From Agarilytica sp045430305 (GTDB lineage: Bacteria > Pseudomonadota > Gammaproteobacteria > Pseudomonadales > Cellvibrionaceae), in contig JAILXW010000002.1 in assembly GCA_045430305.1 (NCBI GenBank), positions 806,001-870,000 on the forward strand: 64,000 nucleotides of DNA. Direction: 5' to 3'. Under the pieces are notes generated by a model. It was not told the DNA's origin and did no database searches. It worked only from the letters and a program-made list of their open reading frames with translations. A program made the translations under genes and the position numbers. Every line of letters starts with the position of its first letter. Within the stretch, counting starts at the first letter, position 1. Positions 43,877 through 52,789 of the stretch are shown here, in pieces.

Positions 43877-45364
43877 TTATTGGCCCCACTCGTGAACGGG
43901 CGCGCCGCTGTGAAAGTTTTCAACGTAGCGTTGAAACATTTCATGGCAGGCTTGGTCTCGGTTTGAGTGCGCTTCTATATTGTGAATGTATTGTTTCTGC
44001 CAGCGTGCGCCGGTCACTTTATGAATGAGTCGTTGTTCTATGATGTTTAGGTTTTGTTCAATTTCTTTTTGGTCGATTCCCAAGCGTGTTAAGCCTTTTT
44101 CAGCAATCGGAATCATTGCGCTTATGACTTCTGTAATGGGCATTTCGATCAGTTGATGTTTTTTTGCGTGAGGCCAAATGATTGAAGCGTCGAGGCCGTG
44201 TTGTGCCGCACGATAAAAATTAAAATCTGCGAACCGAAAAGGCATCATTGCAACGATGTCGTCGATGCTGTCACGTAAGCCCATAACAATACCGGTGGCG
44301 AAGGCTGCATTTGCGATCATGTCGATAAAGCTTGGCCCTGCGGGAAGCGCGCGCATTTCTATACGAATATGACCGTTGCCTTGGGGGCAGTATACGGGGC
44401 GGTTCCAGGGCCAGGTTGTGCCCATGTGCAGTGCCAGTTCGTGTAGCTTTGGAACGGTTTTGTTTGTCACGCTTGCTATCGGGTCTTCGTCTGTATTGAC
44501 TGCGAATATAGGCGGGTAAAGCGATACACTAGAGGCGAAAATTTCCCATGGGCCTTTACGGTTCCAGCCTTGGCCAAACGCCACGCGGGCGGGCTGTTTC
44601 CAGTCTAAATTGTTGCGTGCGCGCGAATCTATAGATTGTTTAAATAAGGCAATACGGGTTTCATCCCATAATATTTTACCCAGCAACATAGGGGAGTTTG
44701 CGGAAATGGCTACGAGTAAACTTGTCGCGAGTTGCGTGGCATTAAACACTTGGGAAAACTCATCGGGTTTTACCATTAGGTGATATTGAAACGAGGTGTT
44801 CGCGCCTTCAAGTGCGACGTTCTCACTCGTGAGTGAGATATTGTCTTCCCCTGCTATGTCGACCACGAATTTTTCACCGCGCATTTTTAGAAGGTGTTTT
44901 GAAAGTGCGCGATAACGAACTGAATTCGTCATGTATTTTGGGGTTAAATGTTGTCGCCTTAGTGTGGGTAATATGCCGGTGGGAATAATGTGTGCGTTGT
45001 AATTGTCTGCCAAGCCTTGCAATTTTTGGTGTGAGGTGAGCATTTCTTGATGAAGCCGTGAAAATGCATGTGCGTTTAGCATGTTCGGCTGGTAATTGAT
45101 TTCTAAGTTAAAACGATTGAGTTCGGTGGTGTATTTGGAATCGCCAGATTTTTCGATTAGCTCAGTGTTAAGTGCGCGAACAATGCCTTGATCATCGACG
45201 ATGTAGTTTTCGAGTTCGCCGCCAATTTGCAAGGGCATATCGCCAAAACTGGGGCTAGCCAGAAGTGTTTTTAGGGCTTGCAAACATTCATATAGGCGTT
45301 GCGAATACGCTTCGTATTCTTCACTGCTAAAGTCTTCTTTTTCAACATCGATTCCCATGTTCAC
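43877..45364 (-). CDS. GCS2-family glutamate--cysteine-type ligase
   Basis: A 495-residue member of the carboxylate-amine ligase family GCS2 (plant/cyanobacterial type glutamate-cysteine ligase and YbdK). The motifs LQIGGELENYIVDD near residue 60, TTELNRFNLEINYQP near 95 and GNGHIRIEMRALPAGPSF near 330 are the metal- and ATP-binding segments. It would join the gamma-carboxylate of glutamate or a similar acid to an amine with ATP. Whether it is the main glutathione-pathway enzyme cannot be told here. It precedes the AstE-like deacylase gene in one transcript. Confidence 0.82.
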   Translation of the reverse strand: MNMGIDVEKEDFSSEEYEAYSQRLYECLQALKTLLASPSFGDMPLQIGGELENYIVDDQGIVRALNTELIEKSGDSKYTTELNRFNLEINYQPNMLNAHAFSRLHQEMLTSHQKLQGLADNYNAHIIPTGILPTLRRQHLTPKYMTNSVRYRALSKHLLKMRGEKFVVDIAGEDNISLTSENVALEGANTSFQYHLMVKPDEFSQVFNATQLATSLLVAISANSPMLLGKILWDETRIALFKQSIDSRARNNLDWKQPARVAFGQGWNRKGPWEIFASSVSLYPPIFAVNTDEDPIASVTNKTVPKLHELALHMGTTWPWNRPVYCPQGNGHIRIEMRALPAGPSFIDMIANAAFATGIVMGLRDSIDDIVAMMPFRFADFNFYRAAQHGLDASIIWPHAKKHQLIEMPITEVISAMIPIAEKGLTRLGIDQKEIEQNLNIIEQRLIHKVTGARWQKQYIHNIEAHSNRDQACHEMFQRYVENFHSGAPVHEWGQ

Positions 45365-45496
45365 GCCTGTCTAACAGATGTTCGAGTCGTGCCTCATTTA
45401 AGGTTAGCATACCGGTGGTGGGGCTGTGCGAGATGATCTTGATCAAGGTCGAACGCGTCAGTGGGTTAGCTTGATAATTTACATGCTTGCGGAGGC

Positions 45497-46282
45497 TTAT
45501 GTCGCTTTCGAGGGGCGGCCTGGGATCGTTTTCCAGGTAATGACTTCACATTGATCTTTCGCTACTGCGAGTACCTGATGTGGCCCCTTCACGTTTTGGT
45601 GCGTATCAATGAAATTATTTAGGTCTAGGCAATAAAAATCATCGCAAATATTGGCGCGAAGTGAACTGTCTAAGTTGCAGCCAGAGTCGGTGTGATAAAT
45701 GCAGCTGTTTGTTACAGATTTTTCAGGGATATGTTTATGGTATTCGTCAATAAGTGTTTCTGCATCAAGGCTCGGGGTTGAATCTAAGATGCTTAGAATG
45801 GTTGATCGCTGAATAAATGCGTGATTAATTTTCCCTTTATTACAGCAGCGGCCTCTACAGGTGCCGCATAAGTGCGGTAAAAATTGCGCGACATTCTGAT
45901 GTGGGTGCGTATCGAATGGTGAAACAAATTTTGTTTCTTGTTCAACCTGCTCTAATGAGTTGGTAAGGGTGCGTAAATGTTCGATAAAAAAATCGATGCG
46001 CTCTTGCGGAACTGTTTCGCTTTCTTGGTGATTGTAAGGCACGCTAACGACACTCGATTGTTCTTCGTTAAACCCGTTTTCTTTTTGCCAGTCCTTATAC
46101 AGTTTTTCAATGTCTTGCTTGTGTTGTTTTTCTTTCTTTTTCCAGCATTCAGACGCTTGCGCTTGTTGTTCTCTTTGCCACGTCATGCGGCACGTTATAC
46201 TCCCGCAATGGTAGGTGTTCGCGTGGTCTAGTGGTTCTGCCTTGCAGTAGGGGCATGTCTTTGAAGAAGAATTTGGCGACAC
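45497..46282 (-). CDS. Zinc-ribbon and YkgJ-type cysteine-cluster fusion protein
   Basis: A 261-residue protein with two cysteine regions. The N-terminus (residues 10-32: CPYC, then CGSITC) is a possible zinc ribbon. A charged helix with Lys/Glu/Gln runs to about 70. The C-terminal half carries CGTCRGRCC near residue 147, then CIYH, GCNL and CDDFYC, the YkgJ-like cluster pattern also seen in ycgN. A bound metal or Fe-S cluster is likely. The function is unknown and the domain pairing is uncommon in my knowledge. Confidence 0.72.
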   Translation of the reverse strand: MSPNSSSKTCPYCKAEPLDHANTYHCGSITCRMTWQREQQAQASECWKKKEKQHKQDIEKLYKDWQKENGFNEEQSSVVSVPYNHQESETVPQERIDFFIEHLRTLTNSLEQVEQETKFVSPFDTHPHQNVAQFLPHLCGTCRGRCCNKGKINHAFIQRSTILSILDSTPSLDAETLIDEYHKHIPEKSVTNSCIYHTDSGCNLDSSLRANICDDFYCLDLNNFIDTHQNVKGPHQVLAVAKDQCEVITWKTIPGRPSKAT

Positions 46283-46347
46283 ATGGCTTCCTGAGTTGAT
46301 ATGATACGCAAAATTAATTTTAGCTTAATGTTCGTGGAACGTGATGT

Positions 46348-47184
46348 ATGAATGCTCGGCAAGCTTCATTGTATATGATTATCGCTGCGGCGCTCTGGGG
46401 TACACACCCTACGCTTATCAAACTGGCAGATTGGAGCACTTTGGGTACGGCGTGGGCGAGGGGTTTAAGCTGTGCGGGGCTGCTGTTGGTGTATCTCGTA
46501 TATTATCGGCTTTTTTCGCTGCGTTCTTTAAAGCTCCAATTTTTCTGTGGTTTTTTTCTCGCATTAAACAGTTTGCTCTTTGTTGCCGCCAGCCAATATA
46601 CGCAGGCCGCTAATGCGGTCGTGTTAATGTTTGTGTTTCCGTGGATTACGATTGCTCTGGATTATGTTTTCAATAGCCGCGCGCCGACAAAACCCGAGTT
46701 AGTACGTTTGTGCTTTGGTTTGTGCGGTATTGTTTTGATCTTGTTTGGTGATTTTTCTGAGGGCGGTAAGTTAGGCAATGTTTTTGCGCTTCTCGCTGGG
46801 GCTTGTATTGCGTTTCATATTTTTTTCAGCCAAAAACTTCAAGTAAAACATGGCAGTAACCATGAAGTATTAACGGCGATGCTTTTTGCTTGGGTGTTAA
46901 CGAGCGTCGTTTTGTTACCCTCGCTGTTTTTTGGTACGTCTTTAGGCAGCGGAAATGGTATTTATCTTCTTTTATTTTGTGTGCTCTCAGCCGTGCCTTG
47001 GCTACTGTGGGGGCGCTCTATCGCTTACATTCCCGGCCATGTGGTTGCAGCCTTGTTAGGGGTTGAAGTGCTGGTTGCCGCATTGTGTGCATACTTAACA
47101 CTAGGGGAGTCACTATCTGCCCCCATGATCGCCGGCGGCGCCATCGTGTTGGCTACCGCAAGTTTGCAGGTGTACGCAAAGTAA
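46348..47184 (+). CDS. EamA-family (DMT) membrane transporter
   Basis: A 278-residue protein with ten predicted membrane helices in two EamA halves (about 1-135 and 145-278). The start MIIAAALWGTHPTLIKLADW and the end LGVEVLVAALCAYLTLGE fit the drug/metabolite transporter family, which exports amino acids, nucleotides or drugs. Substrate cannot be told from sequence. It is divergent from the cysteine-cluster gene across 65 bases. Confidence 0.85.
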   Translation: MNARQASLYMIIAAALWGTHPTLIKLADWSTLGTAWARGLSCAGLLLVYLVYYRLFSLRSLKLQFFCGFFLALNSLLFVAASQYTQAANAVVLMFVFPWITIALDYVFNSRAPTKPELVRLCFGLCGIVLILFGDFSEGGKLGNVFALLAGACIAFHIFFSQKLQVKHGSNHEVLTAMLFAWVLTSVVLLPSLFFGTSLGSGNGIYLLLFCVLSAVPWLLWGRSIAYIPGHVVAALLGVEVLVAALCAYLTLGESLSAPMIAGGAIVLATASLQVYAK

Positions 47185-47289
47185 AGTAATGGGGGTAGGC
47201 GCCGAATACACCGCGTGAGGTACTAGTTAGACACTTGAGATTAAGTGCTAGCACTTTTCATACGCAGGTATTGCTTTTAGGCATTGGTT

Positions 47290-47427
47290 TTAGGTATTGA
47301 GCAATCGAGAAAGTTTAGCTGGCTCGTTCATTACTAAATACACAAATAGCTCGTAGTAACTGAGTTCACGTACTACAGGAAGTGGCAGAGGTTTTGTTGG
47401 TACTTTCTTCATTGGCACAACATTCAT
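47290..47427 (-). CDS. Possible 45-residue small protein
   Basis: An ATG at 47427 (minus strand) follows a good ribosome site, AGGGAG with an 8-base spacer, and opens a 45-codon frame ending in TAA at 47290. The peptide is Pro-rich at the start (KKVPTKPLPLPVV), then has a Tyr/Leu-rich helix (ELSYYELFVYLV) and a basic end. It lies in the gap between the EamA gene and the copper operon. No family is recognised; the ribosome site and non-random composition are the evidence. Confidence 0.5.
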   Translation of the reverse strand: MNVVPMKKVPTKPLPLPVVRELSYYELFVYLVMNEPAKLSRLLNT

Positions 47428-47632
47428 GAGACATTCTCCCTATGGGTTCAGTGGTTGTATCGAATTCTGGGGCTAGTTTGCCCTGGTGCAGATTAACCTT
47501 CGCTGAATAACATAGGTGCTAAATGGCAAGGTGGGTGGCGCAGCACTTGGGTGAGTGTATGGTGGGCTATTTCGTATTGAACTGATTTGTCCTATTATTA
47601 TCTGAAGAATATCTGTGTTTTTTGGTACTGAT

Positions 47633-48133
47633 ATGTTCCGAACCCGAGCAAACAAGCGGTCACTCGCCGGCAAAAGCGCCACATTGCGCTTGTGGTGGTT
47701 GTGTATGCTTTTGGCTTATGCGGGGCAGTTGTTGGGCGCTAGTGCCCACGCGGCGCAGATGATGGTGCCTTATAGTGCGCCGGAAGTAGCGCAAGCGTCA
47801 TGCCACGGTAATGAAAATCAGGTAAGCGGAAGTGACCAAGGCAAAGCTCAAGCCCAAGACAAAACCATAGTCGGTAGTGGTCACAATGGCGGGCATTATC
47901 AAATGTCGTCGGAAATGCCGCTTGATACGTCTTCTGTTTCCTTAAATAGCGTTAGTAACGATTGTTGCGATGATAAAGACTGCTCTATGTCTTTTTGTCA
48001 TGCCACCAGCGCGCCCTTGCAGTATTCGACGGTGTGGCAAGGCGCAACGCCTCACACCTTGAATGCGCTTATTCCCTCTCTTGCGAGTATTGCTCCGCCC
48101 CCTAATTTATTTCGTCCTCCCATTATTGCGTAA
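47633..48133 (+). CDS. CopL-like Cys/His-rich periplasmic protein
   Basis: A protein of 166 residues (or 172 from GTG 47615) with a signal peptide ending near SAHAAQ. The mature part is rich in His, Met and Cys (ASCHGN, DCCDDKDCSMSFCHA) and ends with PPPNLFRPPI, an ending shared by CopL-like proteins found beside copper efflux genes. It would bind copper or silver in the periplasm. It lies 100 bases ahead of the CusB gene on the same strand, so it is probably the first gene of the metal-resistance operon. The family call is moderate. Confidence 0.68.
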   Translation: MFRTRANKRSLAGKSATLRLWWLCMLLAYAGQLLGASAHAAQMMVPYSAPEVAQASCHGNENQVSGSDQGKAQAQDKTIVGSGHNGGHYQMSSEMPLDTSSVSLNSVSNDCCDDKDCSMSFCHATSAPLQYSTVWQGATPHTLNALIPSLASIAPPPNLFRPPIIA

Positions 48134-48232
48134 CACAGGGCAAGTGCGTCCAGTGTGGATGCTCTGTTGTCTCATTTAATCTTTTTATTCCTTTTATCTC
48201 AGTGGCGAAGCGGTGCTTCCCAAGGTTTATCG

Positions 48233-49507
48233 ATGAATACAAGTAATGTGTCAGTGACCTCTCTATTGGGGGGCATAGTGGTTGGTGTGTTGATGGGGGC
48301 GGGTGCCGTGGCGCTGTTTAGTGCTCCGTCAGAAAAAGCTAGTCTTGGAGCCAAAGACAAACCGCTGTATTGGGTTGCACCTATGGACCCAAATTATCGT
48401 CGTGCTGAGCCGGGGCTTTCACCCATGGGAATGGACCTAGTTCCGGTATATAAGGGTGGTGATGGGCATACAGATACAGGTATGGGGGCTGGTACCGTAA
48501 GTATATCGCCCCATATCGTGAATAACTTGGGTGTGCGAAGTGCGAATGTCGAAAAACGACCTTTGCAAAATAAAATCGTTACAGTGGCGTATGTTAAATA
48601 CGATGAAGATAATTTAATTCACATTCACCCGCGTGTCTCTGGTTGGGTTGAAGAGCTTAATATCAAAGCTGCCGGTGACCCGGTTAAAAAAGGCGAAGCA
48701 CTTTACGCCTTGTATTCGCCAGAATTAGTCAGCGCGCAAGAAGAATTCGTACTTGCGTTAAACGGCACCAATAATCGTTTGGTGAAAGGTGCGATGGATC
48801 GCTTGCTAGCGTTACAAATTTCACAGCAATTCATAAATGAATTAAAGCGCACGAAGCGTGTAAAGCAGCGGGTAACCTTTTATTCGCCGCAGTCAGGTGT
48901 TGTCGATAACCTCAATATTCGAGAAGGTTTTTTTGTTGAGCCTGGCACAACAATGTTGAGTATTGGTGCTTTAGATAACGTATGGGTTGAAGCCGAAATT
49001 TTTGAAAGACAAGCGCCGTTGGTAAAGCTTAACGATGCCATCACAATGGTATTAGATTACCTGCCTGGGCGCACATGGAAAGGAAAAGTAGATTACATCT
49101 ACCCAACCATCGATGATGAAACACGCACTGCACGTGCTCGTATTCGTATTGAAAACTCAGACGGCGCACTAAAACCTAATATGTTCGCTCAGGTAACGAT
49201 TCATTCTAAAAGCGATGCGTCAGTTGTTGTAGTACCTCACGAAGCACTGATTCGTACCGGCGATCAAAATCGTGTCGTACTGAGTCTCGGGGAAGGGCGA
49301 TTTAAATCCATTGCGGTGACATCAGGCCGTTCTGATGGTCGTTTTATTGAAATTCTCGAAGGTTTAAAAGAAGGGGATCGTATTGTCACTTCGGCCCAAT
49401 TTTTATTGGATTCTGAATCAAGCAAAGACTCTGATTTTAAGCGCATAGATCATGATGATGTGGTGCCAAATGTTGAACACACGCACCACCAAAATAGCGG
49501 AGGGTAA
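48233..49507 (+). CDS. cusB: CusB-type RND periplasmic adaptor
   Basis: A 424-residue membrane-fusion protein with a signal/anchor helix (about 8-30). Next comes a heavy-metal-binding domain (YWVAPMDPNYRRAEPGLSP to PMGMDLVPVY, about 44-72), then the lipoyl-like and beta-barrel domains (KYDEDNLIHIHPRVSGWVEE and following). It links the inner-membrane pump to an outer-membrane channel. ATG 48233 is preferred because it gives a normal signal helix; a GTG at 48155 is possible. Its stop overlaps the start of the pump gene. Confidence 0.88.
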   Translation: MNTSNVSVTSLLGGIVVGVLMGAGAVALFSAPSEKASLGAKDKPLYWVAPMDPNYRRAEPGLSPMGMDLVPVYKGGDGHTDTGMGAGTVSISPHIVNNLGVRSANVEKRPLQNKIVTVAYVKYDEDNLIHIHPRVSGWVEELNIKAAGDPVKKGEALYALYSPELVSAQEEFVLALNGTNNRLVKGAMDRLLALQISQQFINELKRTKRVKQRVTFYSPQSGVVDNLNIREGFFVEPGTTMLSIGALDNVWVEAEIFERQAPLVKLNDAITMVLDYLPGRTWKGKVDYIYPTIDDETRTARARIRIENSDGALKPNMFAQVTIHSKSDASVVVVPHEALIRTGDQNRVVLSLGEGRFKSIAVTSGRSDGRFIEILEGLKEGDRIVTSAQFLLDSESSKDSDFKRIDHDDVVPNVEHTHHQNSGG

Positions 49508-52500
49508 TGATGATTACTTCTGTTATTCGCTGGTCGATCGAAAATCGAATCTTTGTGTTATTGGCGACGCTGCTACTGTTGGGCGTTGGTGTGTTCTCGT
49601 TGCAAAGAACACCGGTCGATGCAATTCCTGACTTGTCTGACGTTCAAGTAATTATAAAAACCTCTTACCCTGGGCAGGCGCCACAAGTCGTGGAAGACCA
49701 GGTTACCTACCCATTGTCCACTGCCATGCTCTCTGTACCGGGTGCAGTAACTGTGCGAGGGTTTTCTTTTTTTGGTGATTCCTATGTGTATGTCATTTTT
49801 GATGAGAAAAGAGATTTATATTGGGCGAGAAGCCGAGTTTTAGAATACTTAAGTCAGGTAGCGCCCAATTTACCGGCAGCGGCAAAACCACAGCTAGGGC
49901 CAGATGCCACCGGTGTGGGGTGGGTCTATATCTATGCATTAATCGATAAAACAGGGAAACACGACATTAGTCAGCTCAGGAGTCTGCAAGATTGGTTTTT
50001 AAAATATGAATTGCAAGCGGTGCCCAGTGTTTCTGAAGTGGCTGCGGTCGGAGGTATGGTTAAGCAATATCAGGTTACGGTAAACCCTGAAAAACTACGC
50101 GCATTTGATATTCCTCTGTCGCATATTCAAATGGCAATCAGCCGAGCGAATCAAGAGGTAGGGGCTTCGGTAATCGAAATGGCCGAGGCCGAATACATGG
50201 TTCGTGCGTCTGGTTATTTAAAAAATGTTGAAGATATTGCCAGTATACCGTTAGGGGTGAATAAAAATGGTACTTCCTTACTTTTACGTGACATCGCAGA
50301 CATTCAATTAGGGTCAAAAATGCGCCGAGGTATCGCAGAATTAAACGGCGAAGGTGAAACCGTTGGCGGTATTGTTGTTATGCGTTCTGGTGAAAATGCG
50401 CAAAAAACTATTGGGGCTGTTAAAGAAAAATTAGAACAACTCAAAAAAGGGCTTCCGGAAGGCGTAGAAATTGTTACGGTATACGACCGCTCAAAACTTA
50501 TTCATAACGCGATAAACAACCTTTGGAAAAAACTGCTAGAAGAGTTTGCCATTGTAGCTCTTATTTGCATATTGTTTTTGTTTCACGTTCGGTCGGCTCT
50601 GGTTGCAATTGTTAGCTTGCCTGTGGGTGTTGTGGCGGCTTTTGTTGTGATGTACTTTCAAGGTATCAACGCCAATATTATGTCATTGGGCGGTATTGCG
50701 ATTGCCGTTGGCACCATGATAGATGGCGCAATCGTAATGATCGAAAATATGCACAAGCATATGGAAAAGACACCATTGTCAAAAAAAAATAGGTGGCTGA
50801 TTGTCGGTAAAGCGGCAAGCGAAGTCGGGCCAGCATTATTTTTTAGCTTACTCATTATTACCGTCAGCTTTATTCCTATATTTACCCTAGAAGCACAAGA
50901 GGGGCGTATGTTTAGCCCTTTAGCGTTTACAAAAACTTATGCTATGGCCGCTTCAGCAGTGTTAGCGATTACCCTGGTGCCTGTGTTAATGGGTTACTTT
51001 ATTCGCGGCAAAGTGTTGCCCGAAAAAAACAACCCCGTTAATCGCAGTTTAATTGCAATATACACCCCGGTACTTAAGCGTGTGCTTTCGTTCCCAAAAA
51101 TAAGTATCGGCATTGCATGTTTAGTTTTTCTTAGTACCTTTTGGCCATTGCAAAAGATTGGCAGTGAATTTATGCCATCTCTCGACGAGGGGGATTTAAT
51201 GTATATGCCCACGACTTACCCAAGTATATCAATAGGTAAGGCGCGAGCATTGCTACAACAAACAGACAAGCTTATTCGCCAAGTACCCGAAGTTGAAAAT
51301 GTATTTGGGAAAATAGGGCGGGCAGAAACAGCCACCGACCCTGCGCCACTCACTATGATCGAAACCTTTATTCAATTAAAGCCGCGTGATGAATGGCGAA
51401 AAGGTGTTACTACAGAATCGTTAAAAAAGGAATTTGACTCACTCGTAACATTGCCTGGCGTTACTAACGCTTGGGTTATGCCTATCAAAACTCGCATTGA
51501 TATGTTGGCTACAGGAATAAAGACACCCTTGGGTATTAAAGTCGCAGGCCCCGAGTTACCTGTTATTCAATCTATTGGTCAAACCTTAGAGCAGATATTG
51601 CCAAAGGTGGAAGGCACTGCTTCCGTGTATTCCGAACGTGTCGCGGGCGGGCGCTATTTAAATATCGACATCGATCGCGCCAAGGCGGCACGTTTTGGCC
51701 TCAATATTAGTGATGTTCAACAAGTGATCGCTACAGCGATTGGCGGTGTAAATGTTACCCAAACCGTTGAAGGGTTAGAGCGTTATTCCGTAAATATTCG
51801 CTACCCTCAATCGTATCGCGATTCGCCAGAACAATTAGCATTGCTGCCTATTGTTACCCCCCAAGGCGAACGCATTGCACTAAGTGACGTGGCTAACATC
51901 GCTATTCAAAATGGTCCTCAGGGCATCAAAAGTGAAAATGCTCGCATTAACGGGTGGACTTTTATTGATTTAAAAAATATCGATGTAGGGCGCTACGTGG
52001 AAAATGCAAAACAAGTCATTGACCGCGAGCTAAAGCTTCCTACGGGTTATTCCATTAGTTGGGCGGGTCAATATGAATATATGGAGCGTGCAAAAGAAAA
52101 GCTTCGTTATGTTGTTCCTTTAACCCTCATGATCATCATGTTACTTCTTTACATGAGCTTTAGAAACTTCTCAGAAGTAGCTCTCATCATGGGAACGTTA
52201 CCCTTGGCGTTGGTTGGGAGCATCTGGTTAATGTACTGGCTGGATTTTAATTTTTCAATTGCGGTTGGTGTTGGTTTTATTGCCTTAGCGGGTGTGGCGG
52301 TAGAAATTGGCGTGATCATGTTGGTGTATCTAAACCAATCGATGCATCGGTTAGATAATAAAATGCAGACGACTGAAAATGATATTAAAAATGCCGTACT
52401 CGAAGGGGCAACGCTTCGTGTGCGCCCTGTGCTCATGACAACAGGTGCCACCATCGCAGGCTTGTTGCCAATTATGTACGGTAGTGGCACCGGCTCAGAA

Positions 52501-52629
52501 GTGATGCAGCGATTAGCTGCGCCGATGGTGGGTGGAATGGTGAGTGCTTTGGTGTTAACCCTGTTAATATTGCCGGCGACGTATTTTTTGTGGAAGCGAA
52601 GGGTAATGCTAAACGACGCGGTGGCGTAA
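49507..52629 (+). CDS. cusA: CusA-type heavy-metal RND efflux pump
   Basis: A 1,040-residue inner-membrane proton antiporter with twelve membrane helices in two halves and two large periplasmic loops. The TM4 signature GTMIDGAIVMIENMHKH fits the copper/silver (HME4) class. It expels Cu(I) or Ag(I) with CusB. Start ATG 49507 overlaps the cusB stop. No outer-membrane factor (CusC), CusF or sensor-regulator pair is in the window; the next gene is a helicase, so the channel must be supplied from elsewhere. Confidence 0.93.
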   Translation: MMITSVIRWSIENRIFVLLATLLLLGVGVFSLQRTPVDAIPDLSDVQVIIKTSYPGQAPQVVEDQVTYPLSTAMLSVPGAVTVRGFSFFGDSYVYVIFDEKRDLYWARSRVLEYLSQVAPNLPAAAKPQLGPDATGVGWVYIYALIDKTGKHDISQLRSLQDWFLKYELQAVPSVSEVAAVGGMVKQYQVTVNPEKLRAFDIPLSHIQMAISRANQEVGASVIEMAEAEYMVRASGYLKNVEDIASIPLGVNKNGTSLLLRDIADIQLGSKMRRGIAELNGEGETVGGIVVMRSGENAQKTIGAVKEKLEQLKKGLPEGVEIVTVYDRSKLIHNAINNLWKKLLEEFAIVALICILFLFHVRSALVAIVSLPVGVVAAFVVMYFQGINANIMSLGGIAIAVGTMIDGAIVMIENMHKHMEKTPLSKKNRWLIVGKAASEVGPALFFSLLIITVSFIPIFTLEAQEGRMFSPLAFTKTYAMAASAVLAITLVPVLMGYFIRGKVLPEKNNPVNRSLIAIYTPVLKRVLSFPKISIGIACLVFLSTFWPLQKIGSEFMPSLDEGDLMYMPTTYPSISIGKARALLQQTDKLIRQVPEVENVFGKIGRAETATDPAPLTMIETFIQLKPRDEWRKGVTTESLKKEFDSLVTLPGVTNAWVMPIKTRIDMLATGIKTPLGIKVAGPELPVIQSIGQTLEQILPKVEGTASVYSERVAGGRYLNIDIDRAKAARFGLNISDVQQVIATAIGGVNVTQTVEGLERYSVNIRYPQSYRDSPEQLALLPIVTPQGERIALSDVANIAIQNGPQGIKSENARINGWTFIDLKNIDVGRYVENAKQVIDRELKLPTGYSISWAGQYEYMERAKEKLRYVVPLTLMIIMLLLYMSFRNFSEVALIMGTLPLALVGSIWLMYWLDFNFSIAVGVGFIALAGVAVEIGVIMLVYLNQSMHRLDNKMQTTENDIKNAVLEGATLRVRPVLMTTGATIAGLLPIMYGSGTGSEVMQRLAAPMVGGMVSALVLTLLILPATYFLWKRRVMLNDAVA

Positions 52630-52669
52630 TCGAAGCGCGTGCGTGCGACACTGGGCAGGCGTAGCGCAA

Positions 52670-52789
52670 TTAAAGCGGTTTTTTGGTGGGCTTATTTTCT
52701 ATTTCTTCTTGAATTGATGCCCACTCTTGGCCGAGTTTATGGTGAGAATTAGCGGGGTTGATGGTGAGCGGAAATAATTTGGACAACAT
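52670..52789 (-). pseudogene. Possible gene remnant, minus strand
   Basis: A 39-codon frame on the minus strand overlaps the start of the helicase gene. Its C-terminal half (HKLGQEWASIQEEIENKP) has the composition of a real protein end, but there is no ribosome site before the ATG. It could be the tail of a gene whose front was lost, or chance. Confidence 0.2.
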
